Notes: a model not told the origin generated them from the letters alone. 45,000 nt of DNA from Prorocentrum cordatum (GCA_963575745.1 CAUYUJ010000358.1:62613-107612), one strand, 5' to 3'; shown: positions 10,215 through 21,521, numbered from the stretch's first letter. A program made the numbers and translations.

Positions 10215-11551
10215 AATCCGCCGGCCCCCTTGTGGGGCCACCAGGCTGTAGGGCGAAGGTTCGCAGTTTCCTGTACCAGTTACAGCTTCCAATTTCCACT
10301 GTTACAGTTCTGCTTCTTGCTGCTTATTTCCACTGTTACAGTTATGCTTATTCCTGCTTACTGTTCCTTGCTGATGGACTGCGCGAGGGGGGGAGGCCCA
10401 AAACGGCAATTTTTACCGCGCCCTGAGCGTGTGCTCTGAATTGCTGGGGTGGGTAAACATTCACATCCCTCACGCAGATCGGCGGGGTCAGGGTCTGAAA
10501 ACACAAGGAATTTACCACATCTCTGAAATCCCGTGGCACCCCTCACGCAGATCGGCAGGGTCAGCGTCCGAAAACACAAGGGATTTGCCACATCTCTGAA
10601 ATCCGGTGGCACCCCTCACGCAGATCGGCGGGGTCAGGGTCCAAAAACACAAAGGATTTGCCACATTTCTTAAATTCGCTGGCACCCTTCGTTCAGATCG
10701 GCGGGGTCAGGGTGCACAAACATATAGGATTTGCCACATTTCTGAAATTCGCTGGCACCCCTCACGCAGATCGGCGGGGTCAGGGTCCAAAAACATAAGG
10801 AATTGACCACATCTCTGAAATCCGGTGGCACCCCTCAGGCAGATCGGCGGGGTCAGGGTCCAACAACATAAGGAATTTACCACATCTCTGAAATCCGGTG
10901 GCACCCCTCAGGCCGATCGGCAGGGTCAGGGTCCAAAAACACAAGGGATTTGCCACATTTCTTAAATTTGCTGGCACCCCTCGCGCAGATCGGCGGGGTC
11001 AGGGTGCACAAACATATAGGATTTGCCACATCTCTGAAATTCGCTGGCACCCCTCACGCAGATCGGCGGGGTCAGGGTCCAAAAACACAAGGGATTTGCC
11101 ACATCTCTGAAATCCGGTGGCACCCCTCACGCAGATCGGCAGGGTCAGGGTCCAAAAACACAAAGGATTTGCTACATTTCTGAAATTCGGCGGCACCCCT
11201 CATGCAGATCGGCAGGTCAGGGTTTAAAAACACAAGGGATTTGCCAATCCGGTGGCACCCCTCACGCAGATCGGCAGGGTCAGGGTCCAAAAACACAAAG
11301 GATTACCATATTCCTAAAATTCGGCAGAACCCCTCACACTGATCGGCAGGGTCAGGGTCCAAAAACACTAAGAATTTGGCACGTTTCTGAAATTCGGTGG
11401 CACCCGTGACGCAGATCCGTAGGGCCAGGGTCGAAAAACAAACAGGTCCCGACACTGCTTCACGGCGGCACCCAGACCTCATGATTTAGCTGGTGCATCT
11501 CCCATTATCCGAGACAGGGGGCCGGCGGCATGGGGCGAAGCCCTTACGGAT
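10215..11551 (+). mobile_element. Composite repeat element family 1, copy 2 (nested)
   Basis: It has the same head (AATCCGCCGGCCCCCTTGTG) and the same tail (GGGGGCCGGCGGCATGGGGC, then GAAGCCCTTACGGAT) as copy 1, but encloses 13 units of the 73-bp satellite instead of five. It interrupts the 42-bp array of copy 3. The left flank ends GCGTCCCCGAAGC, and the 42-bp unit resumes with AAACACAAGTAAATTAC after the final GGAT. Loss at the junction is at most about 3 bp, and could be nothing if the terminal AT belongs to the target. The insertion is therefore clean and younger than its host. No coding capacity is seen. Confidence 0.75.
10466..11440 (+). repeat. 73-bp tandem repeat, about 13 copies
   Basis: The unit contains CCCCTCACGCAGATCGGCGG, GGTCAGGGTCCAAAAACACA and ATTTGCCACATCTCTGAAAT. 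The spacing is 73 bp apart from one shortened unit near 11230. Two sub-variants alternate (CATCTCTGAAATCCGGTGGC and CATTTCTTAAATTCGCTGGC), which hints at past two-unit duplication. The satellite is the same as at 1205-1575. Confidence 0.95.
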
Positions 11552-11905
11552 AAACACAAGTAAATTACATACTATTCGCGTCCCCGAAGCCATAAACCTT
11601 TATACGTTATGCAATATTTGCGCCCCCGAGGCCATAACCCCGTGTAAATTACAAAATGTGTGCGTCCCCGAGGGCACAATTTTCCAAATTCAACTATTTT
11701 CGCGTCCCCGAGGCCATAAAGCCCTAGTAAATGACTAAATAGTTGCCTCTCCGAGGCCACAAACCCTTGGAAATTATACCATAGTTGCTTCCCCGAGGCC
11801 ACAAACCTTCGCTACTCACACAAGATTAGCATCTCCGAAACCATAAACCATTACACATTGCATAACATTCGCGCCACCGAAGCCATAAACCCTTGTAAAT
11901 CAATA
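11552..11905 (+). repeat. 42-bp tandem repeat, right part of a split array
   Basis: About eight diverged units with the core GCGTCCCCGAGGCCATAAAC, followed by an AT-richer half. This continues the array left of 10215. Confidence 0.9.
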
Positions 11906-12164
11906 TTGGCCCTCGCGTGAAGTCCCGACATTGCTTCGCGTCAGCGTCCAAACATCCAAACACAGGTCTGGCAAGTCCCATGATAAGAGAGGGGGGCCGG
12001 AAAACGGCCCAGCGTGGCATCAAAACGATCCGCCACTGAATCACCGTGCCTCTGGGCACGAAGGGGGGGTGCCCTCAGATCCTTTGCCTCATCCTCTGAA
12101 CCTCCATCTTCACTCCTGCAAAGTTTTAATAATCTCGGAACTCAACTTGCCAAACCTTCCTGGG

Positions 12165-12898
12165 TTTCCCGCGTGTCCCCTGGGCCTTCCCGCGTGCCCC
12201 CTGGGCTCCGCGAAATGGTTTTGCATAAGCTGCTCGGGCCCAAGAGGGCCCCAAGACGGGCCAGGAGGCCCCACGAGGCCCCCCAAACGGTACAAGATGG
12301 ACCCAGGACTCCAAAGGATCGGCCCAAGACGCTCAAGATGGCCTCAAGATGGCCCTGGAGGCTTCCAAGACGCCCCAAGAGGCCTCCAAGAGGCCTCCCA
12401 AAAGGGCCTCCAGAGGCAAATATTATTGATATGCCTTTGGTCCTTGGAAGATTTTAGCGCTCTCGCCTTCTCGGACTTCCGACGCTCCAAGTCGGCCCAG
12501 GTGACCCCCAAGACCACCACAAAACGACCCAAGAGGCTTACAGGAGGGCCCCACGACGGCCTAAAAACGCCTCAAGACGGCTCAAGATGCGCCAAGGACG
12601 GCCCAAGAGAAACAGGCCCCGAAAAGAACGCAATAGGCGGAACACGAACCGAAAATGAAATCCTTCAGCACGAGGGGGCCCCAGGAGCCCCACAAGGCGC
12701 CCAGGAGGCCCCAAGAGGCCTCGAAAACGCCCCCATGAGGCCCCCACACAACCCAAAACAGGCCCCCGAAAAAACTCCAAACTGCCTGCAGTAGGCCCCG
12801 CCGAAAGGCCTCCCACGATATCCCCCCGAACGCCCACCAGGCTTCACACCCACAACCAACGCAAGGATAGCGGCGGGATGGGCCGCAGGCCATTCGAT
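12165..12898 (+). mobile_element. Composite repeat element family 3, copy 1
   Basis: The head carries CGCGTGTCCCCTGGGC and then CTCCGCGAAATGGTTTTGCA, followed by degenerate GGCCCCAAGAGGCCCCAAGA-type repeats. The tail has AGGCTTCACACCCACAA ... GGCGGGATGGG ... GCCATTCGAT. Head and tail match copy 2 (19655-20110) while the interior differs in length. Inside are two conserved spacers: TTGGAAGATTTTAGCGCTCT with ACTTCCGACGCTCC (12442-12490) and GGAACACGAACCGAAAAT (about 12640). It is non-coding. Mobility is inferred from the recurring ends. Confidence 0.5.
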
Positions 12899-12941
12899 AA
12901 GAAAAATTCCGAAGACCGTCCAAGAGGGGCCCCCAAGGATA

Positions 12942-15900
12942 CCCAGCGGGCACTTTACTGCAAGTCGGCGACTCGGGCGGGCGCGGTATCATGGCAACGT
13001 TGCCAAGGGTAGAAACGATGATGAGAAGAGCGGTGCTGGCAACGATGATGACAACGGCGACGACACGGCCAGCGACGGCGCCGAAGCTGATCACGCCGAC
13101 GACGATGACGGCGTCCTCGCGTCGGTGATGAACGTTTTGGGAGGAGTTCGACATGCGCGCGCGGCCGACGCGCGAGACAAGCCCGTAGTGCATTTGACGC
13201 GGACCGTGCCCCGCCAGCACGCGCGCGAAGGCGTTCGAATGATTTCGGCACGCGGCGCGAATGGCCCGTTTGGCGGCCCTCAACGAAAATATTGGAACAT
13301 CTATGTTCTGAAAGATTCCTAAGAACGCGAGCGCCGGCTCGTTTGAAAACTGTTGTTGCGAATCCACATGTTTATGTGTATGGTTTGGGAACGCTCGGTT
13401 TTGCAATCCTTACGAGGCTAAGAGCTTTTGACGGATGTCGGCGTAGGAACGACGACGCGCGCACACTCCGCCCCATCTGTCGCAAGTGGTTCTCGAGACA
13501 GCACGCGAGCAAGAGCGATTGAACGACACGCGCTCGCGATGCCCTTTTGGTAGCAAGTCATGAAATTTAAGAAAACATTGGTTTCTTAAGAATTCGCAAG
13601 AGCGCGCGCCAACTCTTTTTTTGTTTAGCATCCGCGTTGCGAGCCCCTGTGGTTGGAAAGATTTGCGTTGGCACTCGGTTCTGAAATCCCTGCAAAACCC
13701 AGGGTTGTAAAAAAGATGTCGGCGCGCGCTCGACGACGCGCGCGCTTCGCCATGTCTTGCGCAGGTGGTTTTTGAAAACGGATAATGCTTGATCAACGAG
13801 CGGGCGCATCATTTCTGTTGCAAAGGATGGCGGGAGGGTCGTCACCGGCCTGCCTGGGATGGCATGACTTCTTGTTCCGGATGGACGATGGGGCAGAGCC
13901 ATGCAAATTGCAATGCGAAGCGCGTGGCGGATAATCAGAGGGGGCAGGATGTAACTTCTAAGAAACGGGAAAACCACGCGGTCCTAATATTCCTGGTTCG
14001 CAGTGAGTTGTCAACACCACTGCTCGCGCAATCAGCCCGCCCGCCCGCCCGCGACTTGGCTTGCCAAACCCATGCGGCGGCGATCGTGACGCGCGCTCGG
14101 CGTCGACTGGTGCATCTCGGCGGCCGCGCTGGCCTGCGCTTGCTCGCGCGCACAGCGGCCCGCGAGTTTGGCGCGACCGACGCTGCCGCGGCGGCGTTGG
14201 CCGTTGGTCACCCCAGCGGGCACTCGAGTGCGAGTCGGCGACTTGGGCGGGCGCGGTAACGCGGCAACGTCGACGACGGTAGACGCGACGACAACAGTGG
14301 CGGCGCTGGCGACGACGGCGACAGCGGCGAAGGCGCGGCAAGCAAAGGCGATGACGCCCGTCGCGCCGACGAAGATGACGGCGCCCTCGCGTCGGCGATA
14401 GAGGCGCGCGGCCGACGCGCGAGAGTGGCCCGCGCGGCAGTATCCGACGCGGGTCGCGCCTCCCACCCGCCAGCGCGCGCGCAAGGGCGTTCGAATGATA
14501 TCGACGCGCGGCGTGAGTGGCGCGTTCAGCCCCGCGCCCGCGGCGGAACGTCTGGCGTTCCCAAGAGCGCGCGAGAGCGCGGGGGGACTTTGGCTTTCGG
14601 AAAAAATTCACCGGGGCGCGCGCAAGCTTAAAACGAAAACCCGCGCTGCGAAACCATTGTCAAGCATGCTTGCGGCGCTCATTTGCAAGATCCCCACGAG
14701 ACCTGCGGTTGTTGAGAGACATCGGCACGTTCGCGCGACAACTCGCGCGCGGACTTCGTCGCATTTGTTGCGCGGGATTTTTGACGGCGGGGGGCGCTTG
14801 ATAAACGGGCGCGCGCGTAGAAAATCTTTGTTGCACAGGATGACCGGGGGTTCGATGCCGGCCTGCCTGGGATGGCATGAGCTCGCACTCTGGATGACGT
14901 CGGGGCAGAACGACACGAACATTGCAAAGCGAAAAGGGGGGCGGATAATCCTGGGGGAGCTCTACTCTCTAAGAACAGAGAATTGATTGTCTTGCGCCGC
15001 GCTGGGCCATCTACGCCCCGTGAACATTCCGCCCGCCTGCCCGCAGATTGACGTGCAAAACCCACGCGGCAGTAATAGTGATGCGTGCATGGCGTTGGCC
15101 GGTGCATCTCCGCGGCCGCGCTGGCCCGCGCGCGCTCGCGCGCGCAGCGGCCAGCTAGTTTGGCGCGACCGCGGCCGCGGTGGCACTGGCCGCTTGGCGC
15201 TTCCCAGCGGGCACTTCAGTGCGAGTCGGTGACTTGGGCGGGCGCGGCATCGCGGCGACTCCGACAGCGGTGCGCGCGATTATGAGAGTAGCGACGGAGA
15301 CGAGGTGGCGATGACGACGGCAAAGCCAATGACGGCGCCGACGCCGCTCGCGCCGACGACAACAACAGCGTCTTCGCGTCGGCGAGATAAGGTTTTAGAA
15401 GGAGTCCGACGCGCGCGCGGCCGACGCGCAAGAGCGGCCCGCGCGGCATCAGTCGACGCGGATCGCGCCCCCCCCCCGCTCCCCGTTCCCAGCGCGCGCG
15501 CAAGAGCGCTCGCATGATTTCGGCGCGCGGCGCGAAATGCATATTTGGCGGGCGCTCCTGAACCCGGTGGCGAACCTATGGTTGTTCCTCGCATTCGACA
15601 GAAGAGCGCGGGCGCGAGCTTTCTTGCAAACTGACGTTGCGAAACCATATGTTTCCGCCGTGGCTTCGGGGCACTCGGCCTCGCAACCCCTGCGAAACCT
15701 ATGGCTCTCGACGGAGTTCGGCGAGCGCGCGGGCGACGCGCGCGCGTGCGCTTCGCCCCATGTGTGGCGAAGGATTCTCGCGACAGCACGCACGACGGGG
15801 CGCCTGGGCGATTTCGACATGCGCGCGCGCGAAGCCTGCTGGCTGGCATTGCATTAATACGTTGGAAGAGAAACCTTTGGTTGTTCTATGAAAAGTTCGC

Positions 15901-16165
15901 GAGTGCGCGCGCGTGAGTTTGTTGAAACGCCAGCGTTGCGAAACCCTGTGCTGCGCACGATTTTGGAAACTCGATGTTTAGAAACTTCAAGTTACCAAAC
16001 AGATTTCGGCATGCGCGGGCGACGACGCGCAAGCGTGCACTTCGTCGCGCCCGCTGCAAAGGGTTCTCAAAAACTGATGGGTTGTGATAAACGAGCGCGC
16101 GCATAGTTTTGAGGTTGCGCTGAGACGGCGGGGGGGTCAACGCCGGCTCCACTGGGATGGCATGA
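12942..16165 (+). repeat. Large diverged tandem unit (1.0-1.3 kb), three copies
   Basis: Landmark A (CCAGCGGGCAC ... GAGTCGGCGACTTGGGCGG) occurs at about 12942, 14212 and 15207. Landmark B (GCCTGCCTGGGATGGCATGA or close) occurs at about 13845, 14860 and 16143. Between them each copy has GACGACG-rich and GCGCGCGCGGCCGACGCGCG-type sequence and TTGCGAAACC-type words. The A-to-B distances (about 0.9, 0.65 and 0.94 kb) show internal deletions. Many overlapping open frames on both strands reflect GC richness. None has a recognisable domain. Confidence 0.75.
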
Positions 16166-16274
16166 GTCCATAATGAGGATGGGCGATGGGCAGAATCACG
16201 TGCAAACTGCATTACGAAAAAGTAAACCGTTAACCTTGGCCTTCGGAGGGTCGTGGATCACATTCTCTATGCAG

Positions 16275-16425
16275 AAAGGGCAAATTACGCGACGGCAGCG
16301 GCGACGGCGACGGCGGCGGCGGGCGGCACCGCCCGCAAAAACCGCCACTCGCCCCGAGCGGCGGCGACGGCGACGGCGACGGCGGCGACGGGCGGCACAG
16401 CCCACAGAAGCCGCCACTCACCCCG
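16275..16425 (+). repeat. GGCGAC-rich repeat, two ~65-bp units
   Basis: GCGGCGACGGCGACGGCG and GGCGGCAC(C/A)GCCC occur twice, each followed by (A/G)CCGCCACTC(G/A)CCCCG. It translates to poly-Arg or poly-Ala artefacts. Confidence 0.85.
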
Positions 16426-16624
16426 ATATGCTTCTGCCAAGCAAGAACCCCTAAGTGCAATCACTGTTTGGGCAAAGACGATTTAGGGGTTCCACAGGGG
16501 GGTGGCCCCAAAATATTGTTTTTAAAGGACAGATTGACTAATTGCTTTAAATGGTAGAACTGCTTGTTAATCTTAATAGCTACCATGGCGTAGGACCCAA
16601 CCATATGCAGCTGTGAACAAACCG
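16426..16624. other. Short unique spacer
   Basis: Mixed AT-richer sequence between two repeat blocks, with nothing recognised. Confidence 0.4.
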
Positions 16625-16629
16625 ATTGT

Positions 16630-17335
16630 TGGCATCGTCTGCGGTGGAGCTCCTCATAGGGGCACGAAACGTGTGAGGGGTGTGCCAACATGTGCGCGGC
16701 GGCGTCATGCGAGCGCAGCCACTGGGGCCTTCGGTGGAGCCCCCCACGGGGCCACGAAGCGTGTGAGCGGTGTGCCGAAATCGGTGCGGTGGTGCCATGC
16801 GAACGAAGCCACGGGGGCCTTCCGCGGAGCTCCTTGTGGGACCACAAAACGCTTGAGGGGCGTGCCGACATGGACACGGCACGGCGGTGTCATGCGAGCG
16901 CAGCCACTGAGGCCTTCGGTGGATCTCCCTATGCGGCCACGCAACGTGACGGGTGTACCAACATGGGTGCGGTGGCGTCGTGCGAGGGCAGCCACTGGGG
17001 CCGTCGGTAGAATTCCCAATGGGACCACGGCACATGTAAGGGGCGTGCCGAAATGGGCGCGGTGGCGTCGTGCGAGCGCAGCCACCACTGGAGCCTTCGG
17101 TGGGGCTCCCTATGAGGCCACGAAACGCGTGAGGGGTGTGCCGAGATTGGCACGGTGGAATAGTGCGAGCGCATCCACTGGGGCCTTCGGTGGAGCTCTC
17201 CATGGGGCCACGAAGCGTGTGAAGGGTGCGCGGTGGTGTCATGCGAACGCGGCCACTGGGGCCTTCGATGGGGCTCCATCCCTATGGGGCCACGCAACGT
17301 GTGAGGGGTGTGCCGACATGGGTGCGGTGATGCCA
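16630..17335 (-). repeat. ~100-bp array, inverted relative to 6.2 kb
   Basis: The plus strand carries GGTGGAGCTCCCTATGGGGC, CACGAAACGTGTGAGGGGTG and TGCCGACATGGGTGCGGTGG about seven times with ~97-102-bp spacing. Read on the minus strand this is the same family as 6227-6800. A 342-codon plus frame spanning it is a repeat artefact. Confidence 0.9.
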
Positions 17336-17820
17336 GGCGGGGGGAACGCAGGGAAAAAGGAGCAGGGGGAGGAGGGGGAGGAGGATGCGGAGGAAGAGGA
17401 AAAGAGGAGGAGAGGAACGCGGGGACCGCCTCTTCAAAACGAGGGCCCGACACCACAGCAGGATAGTGGGGAAAATACATCGGGAGCGGGGCGCGCATGC
17501 ACAAAAAAAATTCGATGTTTCCATGTAGTTTTAGGGGGCGCACAATACAGAGGGTATTCATGGGTTTCCAACGTGATGGTGGTCACAAGGCGTATCATGT
17601 TTGCTTATACGTGTAAAGTGTCTTATCGTTTGGGAATGTGAGTCCCCTTGTTGTTCATACGTGCAGTACTGCTCGGCTGTATTCCACGGCGGACGCCCTT
17701 GTAATTTGAGCCTTTCGCGGGCGGCACGTCTGGAAGTGGGCCTGGACGCACGAGAAATGACCATGTATACTCTATCCAGCGCTTGAACCGCCAACTCGGC
17801 CGCCAACTCCATCTTAGTGG
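17336..17820. other. Purine tract and unassigned DNA
   Basis: 17340-17420 is GGAGGA-rich. 17430-17820 is unique, with short open frames on both strands (for example 84 codons on the minus strand, 17812-17558) and no recognisable domain. Confidence 0.45.
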
Positions 17821-18180
17821 AAGGAGTTGGCCGTCAATCCGAATTGACGAACACCCTTTGCTGCCTCGTTCCGCCTTTGACGGCCTCTCCGAAATTACGA
17901 ACACCCTTGACGGCCACCCTCCAAATTGACGAACCCCCTTGACGAACCCCCTTTGACGGCTTCACTCTGGGGTGACGAACCCCCGAGACGGCCTCCCTCC
18001 GAGTTGAAGAACCGCCTTGGCGGCCCCCCTCGCCGCCCCCTTCGCCTTGACGGAAAAAAACATCGGGCCGAGCATATGGTTAAACACGACTTCGGTCTAG
18101 ACGAACACAGTGTCGCGAACGAGTTGATGGCTCTTCTCGTCTTGACGAACCTGGCGCTGAATTGACGATTGCTTTCGCCT
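17821..18180 (+). repeat. Degenerate GACGAAC(CCCC)TTGACGG minisatellite
   Basis: Words such as AATTGACGAACACCCTTGAC and CCCTTTGACGGC recur irregularly every ~20-40 bp. Similarity fades out past 18180. The stretch 18180-18420 holds no recognisable feature. Confidence 0.75.
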
Positions 18181-18422
18181 TGGCGAACGTAGTCTTGGGG
18201 CCGACTTGAAGACAGTTGTGGCCGTTTCTCCAGAAACTCGCCGTCTCAGCCATTGAGTGTAACAACGCTGCAGTAACATCTACATCAACATATGAATTAA
18301 ACTGTGCTAGTTTACAACTCTCGGGCTTGGATGTGTGAAGATGGGAGCCGCGTGCGAGAGCAGAAAACACAGTAAACGAGTAGAAACAAGCAGGATGAGG
18401 TAGGCCCCTGTGTTGGGGAACC

Positions 18423-18520
18423 ATATATATATATATATATAGACATGCTTACGTATGTCTACGTGTATAAACATACATACATACATACATACATACATAC
18501 ATACATGCATACATACATGC

Positions 18521-18551
<31 letters not shown>

Positions 18552-18983
18552 CATGCATACATACATACATGCGTACATACATACATACATACATACATCC
18601 ATACATACATACATACATACATATATACATATATACATACATACATACATACATACATACATACACCTATACAGACACACCTGCATACATACAGACATAC
18701 ATACATACACGCATGTATATACACATGCATACATACATACATACATACATACATACATACATACATACATGCAGGCATGCATGCATGCATGCATACATAC
18801 ATACAGACATATACATATACATACACACATGCATACATGCATGCATGCATGCATGCATACATACATACATACATGAACACATACACACATACACACATGC
18901 ACACATACACACACATACATACATACATGCATACATACATACATGCATGCATGCATGCATACATACATACATACATACATACA

Positions 18984-19015
<32 letters not shown>

Positions 19016-19420
19016 CACATACATACACACACATACATACATACATACATACATACATACGTACGTACGTACGTACATACACACATATACATACATACAT
19101 GCATATATGCATACATACATGCATGCATGCATACATACATACATGCGTACGTACATACATCCACACATATACATACACACATGCATACCTACATCCATAC
19201 ACACACATACATACACATACATACACATACATACACATACAGACATACACACATACACGCATACACACATACACACCTACACACATACATACGCACATAC
19301 GTACGTATGTACGTACATACATACACACATACATGCATACATGCATATATACATACATACATACATACATGCATACATACATACATTCATACAAACATAC
19401 ATACATACAAGCAGACACAC

Positions 19421-19483
<63 letters not shown>

Positions 19484-19495
19484 CAAATATATATA
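18423..19495 (+). repeat. Compound TA / CATA / CAGA microsatellite, ~1.07 kb
   Basis: (TA)n at about 18423-18441, then (CATA)n and related ACAT/GCAT/CACA variants from 18470 to about 19400, then a pure (CAGA)n tract at about 19420-19482. Very long Tyr/Ile/His/Thr and Met/Tyr/Val/Cys open frames on both strands are artefacts of the 12-nt coding cycle. Confidence 0.98.
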
Positions 19496-19654
19496 TACAC
19501 ATCTATATAATATAACATGTGTATGTCCGCCACCGTGCCGCTAGGCACGGAGTGGGTGTCCACAGGTCCTGTGCCTACGTAATCCCTGGAGCCTCAGTCT
19601 TCAGTCCTGACGAGTCTTTCAAGGGCCCGGACCGCGAACTCCGAAATTTGGCGG

Positions 19655-20110
19655 GGCTCCCGGCGTGTCCCCTGGGCTCCGGGAAATGTTGTCGCATGAC
19701 TTTTTCGGGCTCGGAAGGGCCCGAAGACGGAGGGCCCCACGAGGCCTCCAAGACGGTCCACGAGGGCCCCCAGTCGCCGAAGAATCCTTTCAAGACGCCC
19801 AAGATGGCCCCAAGATGGCCCCAAGACGGCCCAAGAGGCGCCCAAGACGGCCCAAGAAATCCCCAAGACGGCCCCAAAAATGGCAACAAGGGAGGGAACA
19901 CGAGCAGAAAAACCGAGCCTTACACCCCAAAAGGCCGCTAGGAGGCCGCTAGGAGGCCCCAAGAGGCCCCCAAGAGGCCCAAAAGAGGCCCCAAGAGGCC
20001 CCAAACTAGCCCCCAAGAGGCCTCCAAAGTGCCTCCCTCCAACGAGATCCCAACGAACATCAAACTAGGCTTCATACCCACAAGGCGGGATGGGGCGAAT
20101 GCCATTCGAT
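19655..20110 (+). mobile_element. Composite repeat element family 3, copy 2
   Basis: The head has CGGCGTGTCCCCTGGGCTCC and then GGGAAATGTTGTCGCATGAC, followed by degenerate CCCCAAGACGGCCCAAGAGG repeats. The interior spacer GGGAACACGAGCAGAAAAAC is at about 19894. The tail has AGGCTTCATACCCACAA, GGCGGGATGGGGCGAA and GCCATTCGAT. Compare copy 1 at 12165-12898: the ends align and the interior is shorter. Confidence 0.5.
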
Positions 20111-20244
20111 GTCCGCCGTCCCCTGTTGGCTAGCCACAGGGGGCCAGGCGTGCTAAATCCTATCGCTCTTGGTCCTAGTTCTCTTTCCAAACGAACTCTC
20201 CCCTGGGGCTTCGGCCCGTCCCGCCGGGGTGCCCCTCTCGTCGG

Positions 20245-20500
20245 CTTGTTCGCCTAAGATGGCTCAAGATGGCTCAAGATGGCCTCCAAGATGGCTAAGA
20301 TGGTCAAAGATGGCCCCTCAGATGCCTCCAAGACGGCCAAGACGGTCTCAAAGTTATCCAAGATGGCCTCCTGGACGGCCCAAGAGGGTTCAAGATGCCT
20401 CCAAAACGGCCCAAGAAGCCTCTAAGGCAGCCCAAGAGGCCCCCAAGAGGCCTCCAAGACGGCCCAAGAGGAACTCCAGGAAGGCCCGAAGAGGCCAAAT
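20245..20500 (+). repeat. Degenerate CAAGATGGC/CAAGAGGCC repeat
   Basis: Irregular 9-15-bp spacing of AAGATGGCTC, CCAAGACGGC and CCAAGAGGCC words, from the same superfamily as family 3. There are no clear head or tail modules. Confidence 0.85.
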
Positions 20501-20569
20501 CGTTTGTTTCCCTCCCGCGTCGCACCCGCGCCTCCTCCTCACCCCTCCTCCTCCTTCTCCTTCTCAAAC

Positions 20570-20775
20570 AGCACAGCGCAGCACAGCGCAGCGCAGCACA
20601 GCACAGCACAGCACAGCACACAGCACATTGACACATAGCACGTACACAGCACAGCACAGCCTAGCACAGCACAGCAATGCTCAGCACAGGTCAGCTCAGC
20701 TCAGCACAGCACAGCACCGCGCCGCACAGCTCAGCTCAGCACTGCTCAACACTGCACAACACAGCACCTCATAGC
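20570..20775 (+). repeat. (CAGCA)n / AGCACAGC pentanucleotide microsatellite
   Basis: A long run of AGCACAGC-, CAGCTCAGC- and CAACACTGC-type words with period 5, following a TCC-rich stretch (20530-20565). Confidence 0.95.
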
Positions 20776-20779
20776 GGGG

Positions 20780-21440
20780 CCGGTCGTCCATGGCATAGCA
20801 AGCGCGGCTTTTTCTCGACGCCATGGGGGGTGCACAGGGCGTGGTCTCTGAGCGCGGCCGCTATCCGAGCCGGTCGTCCAGGGCGTAGCATGCGTGGCAG
20901 CTTCTCGACACCATACGGGGGGGGCGCAGGGCGTGGTCTCTGAGCGCGGCCGCTATCCGAGCGGGTCGTCCAGGGCATAGCAGGCGTGGCACTTTCTCGA
21001 CACCATAGGGGGTGCGAAAGGGGTGGTCTCTGAGCGCCGCCGCTATCCGAGCCAGTCGTCCAGGGCGTAACAGGCGTGGCAATTCCTCCACACCATACGG
21101 GGAGGGGGCGCAGGGCGTGGTCTCTGAGCGCGGCCGCTATCCGAGCGGTCATCCAGGGCATAGCAAGCGTGGCATGCTCTCGACGCCATATGGGGGTTGC
21201 AGGTCGTGGTTTCTGAGCGCGGCCGCTATCCGAGCCGGTCGTCCGGTCGTCCAGGGCGTAGCAGGCGTGGCAAATTCTCGCAACCTTAGGGGGTGCGAAG
21301 GGGGTGGTCTCGGAGCGAGGCCGCTATCCGAGCCGGTCGTCCAAGGCAAAGCAGGCGTAGCACTTTCTCGACACCACAGGAAGTGCGACGGGGGGTGGTC
21401 TTTGAGCGCGGCCCCTGTCCGAGCCTGTCGTCCAGGGGTT
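20780..21440 (+). repeat. ~92-bp satellite, seven to eight copies
   Basis: Each unit has GAGCGCGGCCGCTATCCGAG, GTCGTCCAGGGCGTAGCAGG, CGTGGCA and TTCTCGACACCATA. The GCGGCCGCTATCC core recurs at about 20855, 20945, 21035, 21128, 21219 and 21316, 88-98 bp apart. A duplicated GGTCGTCC occurs near 21236. NotI-type sites (GCGGCCGC) are conserved in most units. Confidence 0.92.
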
Positions 21441-21521
21441 ACGTGGAGGGCAATTTTGGCTCGAGCGACAGTCTCTTGCTGTGGCCGTCAAGGGTGATCA
21501 TAGACACGGTGACTTCCCGTC

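Larger units (their letters stand above)
9906..12025 (+). mobile_element. Composite repeat element family 1, copy 3 (outer, interrupted)
   Basis: The head starts AATCCGCCAGCCCCCTTGCG and matches the heads at 991 and 10215 for roughly 170 bp. Its internal array is a 42-bp repeat and not the 73-bp repeat of copies 1 and 2. The array is split by copy 2 (10215-11551). The tail (about 11915-12000) contains TGAAGTCCCGACATTGCTTC and ends near GAGAGGGGGGCCGG, matching the other tails. The exact right end is unclear; it lies at about 12000-12030. Confidence 0.55.

Noticed and set aside
18080-18424. 114-codon minus frame near the GACGAAC minisatellite
   Set aside because: Its downstream third is made of decayed minisatellite words, and nothing in the rest resembles a known domain.
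18455-19544. Open frames of about 350 codons on both strands rich in Tyr/Ile/His/Thr or Met/Tyr/Val/Cys
   Set aside because: A tetranucleotide repeat without a stop word in its 12-nt cycle is open in every frame; no coding signal.
21453-21465. ATTTTGGCTCGAG, 12 of 13 identical to the end of the dinoflagellate spliced leader (...ATTTTGGCTCAAG), 57 nt before the ATG at 21522
   Set aside because: The left part of the leader does not match (about 15 of 22 overall). The segment aligns with the GTGGCAAATTCTCG part of the neighbouring ~92-bp satellite unit, so it is probably a satellite variant and not a relic leader.
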